DNA from: Actinomycetota bacterium
GTDB lineage: Bacteria; Actinomycetota; Actinomycetes; Nanopelagicales; Nanopelagicaceae
NCBI GenBank assembly: GCA_009924725.1
Contig: RFRA01000073.1
Coordinates: 1-5,787, forward strand
Length of the DNA: 5,787 nucleotides
Reading direction: 5' to 3'
Shown: positions 1 to 5,787 of the stretch, one piece after another
Numbering within the stretch: the first letter of the stretch is position 1
Layout of the letters: every line of letters starts with the position of its first letter
The notes under the pieces: model-generated
The model's database searches: none
What the model saw: only the letters and a program-made list of their open reading frames with translations
Told to the model about the DNA's origin: nothing
Translations under genes and position numbers: made by a program

Positions 1-326
1 TTTTTAACTTCGCGGCCTAAGAACATATTGTGAACAATGTCTAAGTTATCGCAGAGCGCTAAATCTTGATAAACAATTTCAATACCTAAAGCAGTTGCAT
101 CGCGAGGACCAGTGATATTTACAACTTTGCCATCAAATTTAAATTCACCATGATCCGGTGTGTAGATACCGGCGATGCACTTAATTAGCGTGCTCTTGCC
201 GGCTCCGTTATCTCCAACTAGCGCGGTTACTTGTCCAGGATGTACATCGAGGTTTACATCCTTTAGAACATGTACTGGACCAAAAGATTTATTAACTCCG
301 CGAAGCGAGAGAATCGGTTCGGTCAC
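1..326 (-). CDS. xylG: Sugar ABC transporter ATP-binding protein, XylG/FrcA-like (N-terminal part, cut by window edge)
   Basis: This is the ATPase subunit of a carbohydrate uptake ABC transporter. It acts on the cytoplasmic face of the membrane and drives import of the sugar captured by the binding protein encoded upstream. The window holds the first 108 residues of a protein that in this family is either a single ATPase domain of about 260 residues or a fused pair of about 500. Visible motifs are the Walker A loop GDNGAGKST (residues 38-46) and the Q-loop region VYQDLALCDNL with Q87, followed by NMFLGRE, typical of the sugar (CUT2) class. The signature, Walker B and switch histidine lie outside. 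The GTG start is the only possible one: an in-frame TAA sits eight codons upstream with no ATG, GTG or TTG between, and AGGAG (minus strand, 333-337) lies 6 nt before it. The D in Walker A, rather than the E of E. coli XylG, resembles FrcA-type proteins. The xylose assignment rests mainly on its neighbour, so the substrate is uncertain. Confidence 0.88.
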   Translation of the reverse strand, partial: MTEPILSLRGVNKSFGPVHVLKDVNLDVHPGQVTALVGDNGAGKSTLIKCIAGIYTPDHGEFKFDGKVVNITGPRDATALGIEIVYQDLALCDNLDIVHNMFLGREVK

Positions 327-332
327 TTTGAG

Positions 333-337
333 CTCCT
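333..337 (-). promoter_or_regulatory. Shine-Dalgarno site of xylG
   Basis: AGGAG on the minus strand lies 6 nt before the GTG start of the ATPase gene. It supports that start and shows that this gene can begin translation independently of the upstream binding-protein gene. Confidence 0.75.
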
Positions 338-436
338 GTTCAATTTATAAAACCGTACTGCTGAAGGTTGTCCTAGTTTGGTGTTGCTTTCCTTAAATTA
401 CAAGGATCCTGATCTTTGTAGTTGCTAGCAATTAAG

Positions 437-476
437 AAAGTTCGGCTCGAGACCAATTGGCCTCGAGCCGAACTTT
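437..476 (-). terminator. Strong hairpin after xylF (full or partial terminator, or mRNA-stabilising element)
   Basis: A 15-bp perfect inverted repeat (437-451 with 462-476) starts 29 nt after the xylF stop codon. In the minus-strand RNA the stem continues through a G-U pair (461/452) and two C-G pairs (460/453, 459/454) to an AAUU tetraloop, giving about 18 bp. In plus-strand RNA the same position is an A-C mismatch, so the fold suits the xylF transcript best. The 3' arm ends in UUU followed by CUU, a short and interrupted U-tract. That fits a leaky terminator, or a 3'-end protecting hairpin, more than a tight stop. A plus-strand transcript would meet UUUU after the stem, so some bidirectional function is possible. 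Confidence 0.75.
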
Positions 477-505
477 TACTTATTTAACTCGTTACAGATC
501 GGAAA

Positions 506-1573
506 TTAGATTCCGTTTGCTTTGCAGAGGTCTTCCATGTCCATACAAACTGCTTCACGTGTCTGGAAGCCATCTGTGATTACATCCTTAACGTTGGCCT
601 TTGTGATACCGACTGGAACTAGAAGCACTGAAGGAACATCAATTGATCCGTTATTAACTGAACCAGTTGCTGTTGTTGCCTTCTCGCCCTTTAGAAGTGC
701 GATAGCAAGAGTTGCTGCGCCTTCTGCTTCAGCCTTGATGGCCTTATAAACAGTGTTTGAAAGGTCACCAGTTAGGATCGCGCGAAGTCCGTCTGCTGTT
801 GCATCCTGACCTGATACGCAAACCTTGCCGTTTAGCTTGTTCTTCTTAAGAACAGCAACTGCAGCTAAGCCAAGACCTTCGTTAGCTGATACAACTGCAT
901 CAAGCTTTCCGCCAGCCTTTGACAACATCTGCTCGAAGATTGTTCCACCCTGTACGTTGTCCCAATCTGGAACTGCTTGATCGTCAACCAAGGTGTAAGC
1001 CTTTGAATCGATCAGTGGACGTAGTACTGAGTCGTAACCAGCCTTGAATAGTGTTGCGTTGTTATCTGTAGGTGCACCGTTTAGGTAAACAATGCGAGCT
1101 GTTGACTTTCCAGCAGCATCTAGACATGCCTTGATGCCTTCACCCTGTAGACGACCAACAGCTTCGTTATCAAATGAAACATAGTATGAAGCTGAACCGT
1201 TAAGTGTTAAACGGTCGTAGTCAATTGTTGGAACACCTTGTGCAGCAGCCTTATCCTGAACAGCCTTAGCTGAATCTGAATCTAGGTTAACCATGATTAG
1301 AACCTTGGCACCTGCTGAAAGCATTTGATCAGCAATTGTCTGGAATGCGGCCTTATCGCCATTTGCATTCTGGATATCGACCTTAACTCCAGCAGCATCG
1401 AATGCTGCTTGTAGGAATCCACGGTCTGCTGTTTCCCAACGTGCTGATGAAGCAGCATCAGGAAGAATTACACCAACAAAACCATCTGCGGCTTTGTCGC
1501 TCTTTGAACAACCTGTTAGTGCGATTGCAACTGCAGCAATAACTGCAGTGAACGCAATACGGCGCTTTGACAT
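506..1573 (-). CDS. xylF: XylF-like sugar-binding lipoprotein of an ABC transporter
   Basis: This 355-residue lipoprotein is the extracytoplasmic binding subunit that captures a sugar, probably D-xylose or a related monosaccharide, for the ABC transporter encoded downstream. The N-terminus has a positively charged MSKRR, a hydrophobic segment (about 6-20) and the lipobox LTGC with Cys22 as the lipidated residue. The rest is a type I periplasmic-binding fold. Patches recalled from E. coli XylF recur in order: ARW (44-46), ANG (70-72), YDR (119-121), SFDNEAVG (133-140), GAPTDNNATLFKAG (166-179), SGQDA (254-258) and TVYK (274-277). Four mature cysteines (150, 252, 343, 350) could form disulfides; the last two sit in the C-terminal tail. 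I chose the ATG at 1573 because the signal peptide begins there and AAAGG lies 9 nt upstream; a longer in-frame extension to 1882 overlaps argS and lacks coding character. Lysine codons are 23 AAG to 2 AAA, unlike neighbouring argS, which suggests high expression. Exact sugar specificity cannot be read from sequence alone. Confidence 0.9.
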   Translation of the reverse strand: MSKRRIAFTAVIAAVAIALTGCSKSDKAADGFVGVILPDAASSARWETADRGFLQAAFDAAGVKVDIQNANGDKAAFQTIADQMLSAGAKVLIMVNLDSDSAKAVQDKAAAQGVPTIDYDRLTLNGSASYYVSFDNEAVGRLQGEGIKACLDAAGKSTARIVYLNGAPTDNNATLFKAGYDSVLRPLIDSKAYTLVDDQAVPDWDNVQGGTIFEQMLSKAGGKLDAVVSANEGLGLAAVAVLKKNKLNGKVCVSGQDATADGLRAILTGDLSNTVYKAIKAEAEGAATLAIALLKGEKATTATGSVNNGSIDVPSVLLVPVGITKANVKDVITDGFQTREAVCMDMEDLCKANGI

Positions 1574-1581
1574 AGATTGGA

Positions 1582-1595
1582 ACCTTTCGAAAGGT
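1582..1595 (-). repeat. Perfect 14-bp palindrome covering the xylF Shine-Dalgarno (candidate operator or RNA hairpin)
   Basis: The sequence ACCTTTCGAAAGGT is identical on both strands and has a central CG. On the minus strand its right half contains the AAAGG (1583-1587) that is the likely xylF ribosome-binding site. A 14-bp palindrome centred on CG is the shape of many LacI-family operators, and LacI-type regulators commonly control sugar transport genes. In RNA the same bases could form a 5-bp stem with a UCGA loop that hides the Shine-Dalgarno. Which of the two applies, if either, is inference. Confidence 0.5.
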
Positions 1596-1605
1596 GGCAC
1601 ATCCC

Positions 1606-1626
1606 TGGTGAAACTTTTTTCAACCA
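1606..1626 (-). repeat. Imperfect dyad in the xylF leader
   Basis: On the minus strand TGAAA and TTTCA face each other across 4 nt, nested inside TGGT and ACCA, with one bulged T. The DNA resembles an imperfect operator of the TGAAA-N-TTTCA kind. As RNA it could fold into a small hairpin of two 4-bp helices with an AAAG loop. It lies 10 nt upstream of the perfect palindrome, within the presumed xylF leader. Confidence 0.35.
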
Positions 1627-1651
1627 GATGAAGAGGATGAAACCTGTTCAG

Positions 1652-1680
1652 AAGGTAGTGGGATTTGTCCAAAAGGTCAC
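1652..1680 (-). promoter_or_regulatory. Candidate xylF promoter
   Basis: On the minus strand GTGACC (1675-1680, four of six matches to TTGACA) is separated by exactly 17 bp from TACCTT (1652-1657, fitting the actinobacterial TANNNT -10). Transcription would begin near 1645 and give a leader of about 70 nt containing both dyads. Both boxes are weak and a different promoter in the same 163-bp region is possible. Confidence 0.3.
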
Positions 1681-1724
1681 TAGGAGAAATCGGACATTTA
1701 GCGCGGGAGAGATAGGGGTAACGG

Positions 1725-1730
1725 TAACCT
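1725..1730 (+). promoter_or_regulatory. Candidate -10 box for a leaderless argS transcript
   Basis: TAACCT fits TANNNT and ends 6 nt before the GTG start of argS, so a normal -10 to start-site distance puts the first transcribed base on the G of GTG. No usable Shine-Dalgarno is near: the only purine run, AGGGG at 1714-1718, is 18 nt away. Leaderless mRNAs are common in Actinobacteria. No clear -35 is visible. The hexamer sits within a small tandem repeat, GGTAAC twice (1717-1728). Confidence 0.45.
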
Positions 1731-1736
1731 TGCGCG

Positions 1737-3431
1737 GTGAGCCCAGAGAGCACCGCCACCGAATCTACGCAAGATGCGCAAACCGCCCTTGAGGCACACA
1801 TCTTGGGCGTAGTCGCGCAGGCAATCTCTCGGGGTGCTTTTACCGGCGAAGTTCCCGCCAGCGTTCGGCTCGAGCGGCCCAAAAACCGCGACCATGGCGA
1901 TTATGCAACTTCGATTGCGTTGCAATTAGCTAAAGCTGCTGGCATCACCCCGCAAGAAGTAGCGAAAATAATTGCGGCGGATTTAACCGCACTCGATGCA
2001 ATCACTTCTGTTGATGTTGCTGGCCCCGGTTTTATTAACATAACTTTAAATCGCACTAGCCAAGCTGAATTAGTTCGCACAATTTTAGTTGCTGGCGATA
2101 AATATGGTCATAGTAATTCACTAAATGGCGTAAGCATCAACCTTGAATTCATAAGCGCGAATCCAACTGGACCTCTGCATTTAGGTCATACTCGTTGGGC
2201 AGCAGTTGGTGATGCACTTGGTCGCGTTTTATCGGCAGCGGGTGCAAAAGTAACACAAGAGTTTTACATCAACGATCGCGGAAACCAAATGGATTTATTT
2301 GGCGCTTCAGTCGAAGCCGCAGCACTTGGTTTGCCAATTCCAGAAAATGGTTACCAAGGTGAATATATTGGTGACTTAGCCAAAGACTTAGTTGCTCAAG
2401 ATAAGAGTATTTTGAATTTAGCCGGCGAAGCACGTACTACCGAATTTCGCGAACGTGCCTATAAATTACAACTTGCCCAACAACAAGGAGTTCTGGAAAC
2501 TTTCCGCACTCACTTTGATGTTTGGTTCTCCGAGCGCACGTTGCATGAAAGTGGCGCGGTAGAACATGGCATGGATAAATTGCGTAAGCAGGGCCATGTA
2601 TTTGAATTAGACGATGCCACTTGGCTGCGTACCACAGACTATGGTGACGATAAAGATCGCGTATTAATAAAAAGTGATGGCTCTTATACTTATTTCTCTT
2701 CCGATACTGCTTACTACATTAATAAGCGCGAACGTGGCTCTGATATCTGTATCTACATGTTGGGCGCCGATCACCATGGCTACGTTGGGCGCTTAAAAGC
2801 CATTGCTGCTTGCGCCGGAGATGATCCTGAGTACAACGTGCATATTCTGATCGGGCAGCTAGTAAAGATTATGGAAGGTGGCGAAGAAGTAAAACTTTCT
2901 AAGCGTGCCGGAACGATTATTACCCTTGAAGAACTAGTTGAAAAAGTTGGCGTTGATGCTGCGCGCTACACCTTGATTCGTTACCCAGTCGAAACCCCAA
3001 TGGTTTTAGATGTTGATGTTTTGAAATCAAATACCAATGAGAATCCGGTTTATTACGTGCAATACGCACATGCTCGAATTGCAGGAGTACTGCGCAATGC
3101 TGCCGAATTAAATATTTCCAGTGAACTAGCTGATTTTGACCCAGCCCAACTTTCCCACGATCGGGAAAACGAATTACTTGGTTCGCTGGCTCAGTTCCCA
3201 AGAATTGTTGCCAGTGCTGCCGAATTACGCGAACCACATCGTGTTGCACGTTATCTCGAAGAACTCGCTGGTGTTTATCACGGCTTCTATGCCGACTGTC
3301 GTGTTCTGCCACTTGGCGATGAACCAGCTGCTGCGGTTCATTCTGCACGCGCCGCACTATGTGCTGCCACTAAACAAACTTTGAATAACGGATTGCAACT
3401 ACTTGGTGTTAGCGCACCGGAGCGGATGTAA
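1737..3431 (+). CDS. argS: Arginyl-tRNA synthetase
   Basis: This cytoplasmic class I aminoacyl-tRNA synthetase (564 residues, normal for the family) joins arginine to tRNA-Arg using ATP. The N-terminal additional domain that contacts the tRNA D-loop spans about 18-110 and includes RPKNRDHGDYAT (47-58). The Rossmann catalytic domain carries the HIGH-type motif HLGH in ANPTGPLHLGH (141-151) and the KMSKS-type loop KLSKR (386-390). An alpha-helical anticodon-binding DALR domain follows, with the conserved YYVQYAHARI near 440, and the protein ends in the family's typical LLGVSAPERM. The GTG start is the first possible one, since an in-frame TAA lies at 1725-1727 just upstream, and the next in-frame start would cut into the conserved N-terminal domain. 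The gene opens a run of three co-oriented genes and faces away from xylF. Lysine codons are 15 AAA to 5 AAG, the background pattern here. Confidence 0.98.
   Translation: MSPESTATESTQDAQTALEAHILGVVAQAISRGAFTGEVPASVRLERPKNRDHGDYATSIALQLAKAAGITPQEVAKIIAADLTALDAITSVDVAGPGFINITLNRTSQAELVRTILVAGDKYGHSNSLNGVSINLEFISANPTGPLHLGHTRWAAVGDALGRVLSAAGAKVTQEFYINDRGNQMDLFGASVEAAALGLPIPENGYQGEYIGDLAKDLVAQDKSILNLAGEARTTEFRERAYKLQLAQQQGVLETFRTHFDVWFSERTLHESGAVEHGMDKLRKQGHVFELDDATWLRTTDYGDDKDRVLIKSDGSYTYFSSDTAYYINKRERGSDICIYMLGADHHGYVGRLKAIAACAGDDPEYNVHILIGQLVKIMEGGEEVKLSKRAGTIITLEELVEKVGVDAARYTLIRYPVETPMVLDVDVLKSNTNENPVYYVQYAHARIAGVLRNAAELNISSELADFDPAQLSHDRENELLGSLAQFPRIVASAAELREPHRVARYLEELAGVYHGFYADCRVLPLGDEPAAAVHSARAALCAATKQTLNNGLQLLGVSAPERM
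3419..3422 (+). promoter_or_regulatory. Shine-Dalgarno site of lysA, inside the argS 3' end
   Basis: GGAG lies 11 nt before the lysA ATG and within the last codons of argS. Ribosomes finishing argS at 3431 stop almost on top of the lysA start, so translation of the two genes is probably coupled. Confidence 0.55.
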
Positions 3432-3433
3432 CT

Positions 3434-4765
3434 ATGACAGCGGAGAATGAATTGATGTGGCCACAAAGCGTTGACCGCAGCGCCCATGAATTAAGTATTA
3501 GTGGAATCTTAGCAACAACACTTGCTCAGGAATTTGGCACCCCTTCTTTTATTTTAGATGAAGCAGATTTCCGCATCCGCGCATTAGCTTGGAATGATTC
3601 ATTGCAGGAAAACTTTGGTGAGAACGCGGGCACGGTTTATTATGCTGCTAAAGCCTTTATTTGTACCGAAGTTGCTCGCTGGATAACTGATTTAGGAATC
3701 GGTATCGATGTTTGCACTTCTGGCGAGCTAGCAGTTGCCCTGGCAGGTGGCATAAACCCAGCCAAAATTGAGGTTCACGGCAACAATAAATCTGTCAGCG
3801 AAATCGAGCGCGCAGTAGAAGTTGGCGTTGGCACCATCGTGATGGATTCAATGCACGAAATCGAACGCGTAGCGGCAGCTGCGACCAAGTTCGGAAAAGT
3901 GCAACGCGTTTATTTGCGCTTAACCCCGGGCATTCAAGCCCATACCCATGAATCTATTTCAACGGCACACGAAGATGTGAAGTTCGGATTTTCAATTGCC
4001 AGCGGCGCTGCTTGGGCCGCAATCGAAGCAGTTCGCGAAAATCCATCGCTTGAACTACGTGGTTTCCATTCGCATATCGGTTCGCAGATTTTTGGCGTGG
4101 ATTCATTCGAATTAGCGGCCGAACGTCTGATTGGATTACTTGCTAAGTACCGTGATGCATTTGGCAGCGAATTGCCAGAACTTGATTTAGGTGGCGGCTA
4201 TGCAATCGCTTATTTGCCTGGCGAAGTAACCGTAACAGCGGCAGATGTGATTCCAGCTTTAGCCAAGACAGTTAAGGCGACATGTGCTGCTGCAAATTTA
4301 GCAGTGCCTAAAATTTCGATTGAACCAGGTCGGGCAATTGTGGGACCAACTATGTTTACGCTTTATGAAGTTGGCACCACAAAAGATGTGACTCTAGAAA
4401 CTGGCGAGATTCGTAAATACATTTCAATTGATGGCGGCATGAGTGATAACGCACGCCCAGCTCTTTATGACGCCGAATATTTTGCAATCCTTGCTAATCG
4501 CACATCAACGGCTGCAGTTACAAATTCTCGGTTAGTCGGAAAACATTGCGAGACTGGCGACATTGTTATTAGCGAAATTGATTTGCCAGCAGATATCGCC
4601 CCAACTGATTTAATTGCAGTTCCAGCAACTGGTGCATATGGCCGTTCAATGGCTAGTAATTACAACCATGTGCCAAAACCACCAGTAATTTCGGTAAAAG
4701 ATGGCAATGCCCGCGTAATTGTGCGCCGTGAGACTGAAGCCGATCTACTAAACCTCGATATTTAA
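3434..4765 (+). CDS. lysA: Diaminopimelate decarboxylase
   Basis: This PLP-dependent cytoplasmic enzyme (443 residues) performs the last step of lysine synthesis, meso-diaminopimelate to L-lysine and CO2. It belongs to the fold III, alanine-racemase-like decarboxylases. The PLP-binding lysine is K73 in YYAAKAF. Other family marks are HSHIGSQ (212-218), the glycine-rich phosphate-binding DLGGGYA (251-257), EPGR (297-300), the substrate-contacting CETGD (372-376; CESGD is the usual form) and Y402 in ATGAYG. An N-terminal stretch containing MWPQS is typical of actinobacterial LysA. The start is 2 nt after the argS stop. The argS-lysA pair is a known actinobacterial arrangement, described in corynebacteria as regulated by arginine and lysine. 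No leader peptide, T-box or lysine riboswitch is visible here. Confidence 0.98.
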   Translation: MTAENELMWPQSVDRSAHELSISGILATTLAQEFGTPSFILDEADFRIRALAWNDSLQENFGENAGTVYYAAKAFICTEVARWITDLGIGIDVCTSGELAVALAGGINPAKIEVHGNNKSVSEIERAVEVGVGTIVMDSMHEIERVAAAATKFGKVQRVYLRLTPGIQAHTHESISTAHEDVKFGFSIASGAAWAAIEAVRENPSLELRGFHSHIGSQIFGVDSFELAAERLIGLLAKYRDAFGSELPELDLGGGYAIAYLPGEVTVTAADVIPALAKTVKATCAAANLAVPKISIEPGRAIVGPTMFTLYEVGTTKDVTLETGEIRKYISIDGGMSDNARPALYDAEYFAILANRTSTAAVTNSRLVGKHCETGDIVISEIDLPADIAPTDLIAVPATGAYGRSMASNYNHVPKPPVISVKDGNARVIVRRETEADLLNLDI

Positions 4766-4798
4766 CGCGCATCACCCCATCTGTGAAAGAATTGGCCA
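4766..4798 (+). other. Short lysA-hom spacer
   Basis: This 33-nt gap contains no hairpin, U-tract or promoter that I can support. Its only functional-looking element is GAAAGA (4785-4790), a weak ribosome-binding site for hom. Its shortness suggests that hom is cotranscribed with argS and lysA. Confidence 0.6.
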
Positions 4799-5787
4799 AT
4801 GAGCAGCGAACTTAAAACCATCTCAATTGGCATGCTCGGCTGCGGCGTTGTCGGCAGCCAAGTTGCTCGCCTGCTCCAATCTGACCAGGAAGAACTTTCC
4901 AAGCGCTCAGGAGCTGAGCTGGTCTTGAAGAAAATCGGCGTGCGTACAGCCGGGGCTCGCGAAGGAATTCCGGCAGCGCTACTAACTACTGATTTGTTCT
5001 CAGTTGTTAACGATCCGGAAGTTAATATTGTGATTGAAGTTCTAGGTGGCATCGAACCAGCCCGCGAATTAATTTTGGCGGCAATTGCAAATAAGAAATC
5101 GGTGATCACTGCCAACAAAGCACTGCTTGCAACTCATGGCCACGAACTTTTTAATGCAGCTGATGCAGCTGGCGTAGATCTTTATTATGAAGCAGCGGTA
5201 GCGGGTGCGATTCCAATTATCCGTTCAATGCGGGAATCACTGGCTGGCGATCAAATCACTCGCGTAATGGGAATCGTTAACGGCACCACTAACTTTATTT
5301 TGACCAAGATGCACGAAGAAGGTCGCAACTTTGCCGATGTTTTAGCTGAAGCACAAAAACTTGGCTATGCCGAAGCAGATCCAACTGCTGACATTGAAGG
5401 TCACGATGCAGCTGCTAAAGCTGCGCTATTGGCAAGCTTGGCTTTTCATAGCACTGTGACAATTGATGAAGTTTATAGCGAAGGTATTTCAAATATCAGC
5501 CCTGATGATATTGCCGCTGCCAAAGTTATGAATTCAGTGATTAAATTATTAGCAATCGCTGAACTAACTGTGAAAGATGAAATTTCGGTTCGAGTTCACC
5601 CAGTTATGTTGCCGTTAACTCACCCACTGGCAAGTGTGCGTGATGCATTCAACGCGGTATACGTGGAATCCGAAGCTGCTGGTCAGCTGATGTTCTATGG
5701 TCGCGGCGCAGGTGGTGCTCCAACTGCATCTGCTATCTTGGGTGACTTAGTTGCAGTTACACGTCACCGCGCATATTCCACAGTTGG
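4799..5787 (+). CDS. hom: Homoserine dehydrogenase (N-terminal three quarters, cut by window edge)
   Basis: This enzyme reduces aspartate semialdehyde to homoserine with NAD(P)H, the branch step toward threonine and methionine. The 329 residues present cover the nucleotide-binding and catalytic domains. Visible are the dinucleotide motif GCGVVG (14-19), TANKALLA with K107 (104-111), EAAVAGAIPII (131-141), NGTTNFIL (161-168) and the family signature region GYAEADPTADIEGHD ending in K207 (189-207). D203 and K207 have the four-residue spacing of the catalytic Asp-Lys pair in yeast homoserine dehydrogenase. The C-terminal ACT domain usual in actinobacterial Hom, the site of threonine feedback, would start beyond the edge, so its presence cannot be judged. 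The ATG follows the lysA stop by 33 nt with only a weak purine-rich GAAAGA (4785-4790) before it; nearby GTG and TTG codons are out of frame. Confidence 0.97.
   Translation, partial: MSSELKTISIGMLGCGVVGSQVARLLQSDQEELSKRSGAELVLKKIGVRTAGAREGIPAALLTTDLFSVVNDPEVNIVIEVLGGIEPARELILAAIANKKSVITANKALLATHGHELFNAADAAGVDLYYEAAVAGAIPIIRSMRESLAGDQITRVMGIVNGTTNFILTKMHEEGRNFADVLAEAQKLGYAEADPTADIEGHDAAAKAALLASLAFHSTVTIDEVYSEGISNISPDDIAAAKVMNSVIKLLAIAELTVKDEISVRVHPVMLPLTHPLASVRDAFNAVYVESEAAGQLMFYGRGAGGAPTASAILGDLVAVTRHRAYSTV

Larger units (their letters stand above)
327..505. other. Intergenic spacer between xylF and xylG
   Basis: This 179-nt gap between two genes that normally form one transcription unit is long for such a compact genome. 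It holds the hairpin at 437-476, a small imperfect dyad at 401-418 (8-bp arms with one mismatch) and the xylG ribosome-binding site at 333-337. A TATAAA on the minus strand (344-349) is too close to the ribosome-binding site, and lacks a good -35, to be called a promoter. I see no open reading frame with coding character here. Confidence 0.6.

Noticed and set aside
344..349. TATAAA on the minus strand as a promoter for xylG
   Set aside because: The predicted start site would fall on the Shine-Dalgarno, and no -35 is visible at 16-18 bp; it is more likely part of an AT-rich spacer.
175..396. 73-codon plus-strand frame across the xylG start and the spacer
   Set aside because: It is antisense to the Walker A coding region and its composition is not protein-like.
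401..418. Imperfect 18-nt dyad with GATC in both arms in the xylF-xylG spacer
   Set aside because: The arms have a mismatch and only 2 nt between them. It overlaps no promoter or start that I can support, so it could easily be chance.
1574..1736. T-box, lysine riboswitch or leader-peptide attenuator before argS-lysA
   Set aside because: There is no run of Arg or Lys codons, no terminator hairpin on the plus strand and no room for a leader if transcription starts at the GTG.
1574..1882. In-frame N-terminal extension of xylF on the minus strand
   Set aside because: It adds about 100 residues before a clear lipoprotein signal peptide, runs into argS on the opposite strand, has no similarity to binding proteins, and a good Shine-Dalgarno supports the internal ATG at 1573.
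2920..3357. 145-codon open frame antisense to argS
   Set aside because: Its composition (rich in Gln, His and Arg) is that of a shadow frame, and it lies wholly within the conserved catalytic and anticodon-binding coding sequence of argS.
4762..5118. 118-codon open frame antisense to hom
   Set aside because: It overlaps the conserved NAD-binding domain of hom, has a low-complexity Ser/Thr/Arg composition and no recognisable motif.

Overview
The window reads as a piece of an actinobacterial chromosome with moderate-to-low GC (by eye roughly mid-40s percent). The argS, lysA, hom order, the LysA N-terminus with its conserved 'WP', GTG starts, a leaderless-looking argS start and a lipobox XylF-type sugar-binding protein fit a streamlined freshwater actinobacterium of the acI / Nanopelagicales (Planktophila-like) kind. 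That placement is inference from gene order and composition; no marker gene here proves it.

Left arm, minus strand (1-1573): a sugar ABC uptake system. The substrate-binding lipoprotein (xylF-like, 506-1573) comes first in transcription. It is followed by a strong hairpin (437-476) and then the 5' part of the ATPase gene (xylG-like, 1-326), which runs off the window edge. A permease gene (xylH-like) is expected beyond it. The binding protein has a codon bias typical of highly expressed genes, and the hairpin offers a simple way to make more binding protein than ATPase.

Divergent intergenic region (1574-1736): it should hold the promoters of both arms. On the xylF side there is a weak promoter candidate and two dyads in the leader; one is a perfect 14-bp palindrome that covers the xylF Shine-Dalgarno. 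On the argS side a -10-like hexamer lies 6 nt from the GTG start, so argS is probably translated from a leaderless mRNA.

Right arm, plus strand (1737-5787): argS (arginyl-tRNA synthetase), lysA (diaminopimelate decarboxylase) and the first three quarters of hom (homoserine dehydrogenase). They are tightly packed (gaps of 2 and 33 nt) and look like one operon joining tRNA-Arg charging to the lysine and threonine/methionine branches of the aspartate pathway. thrC and thrB would be the usual next genes outside the window.

All genes look intact apart from the two cut by the window edges. I see no mobile element, CRISPR array, tRNA, rRNA, toxin-antitoxin pair or defence gene. I do not find an undescribed system; the most interesting signals are regulatory, around xylF.
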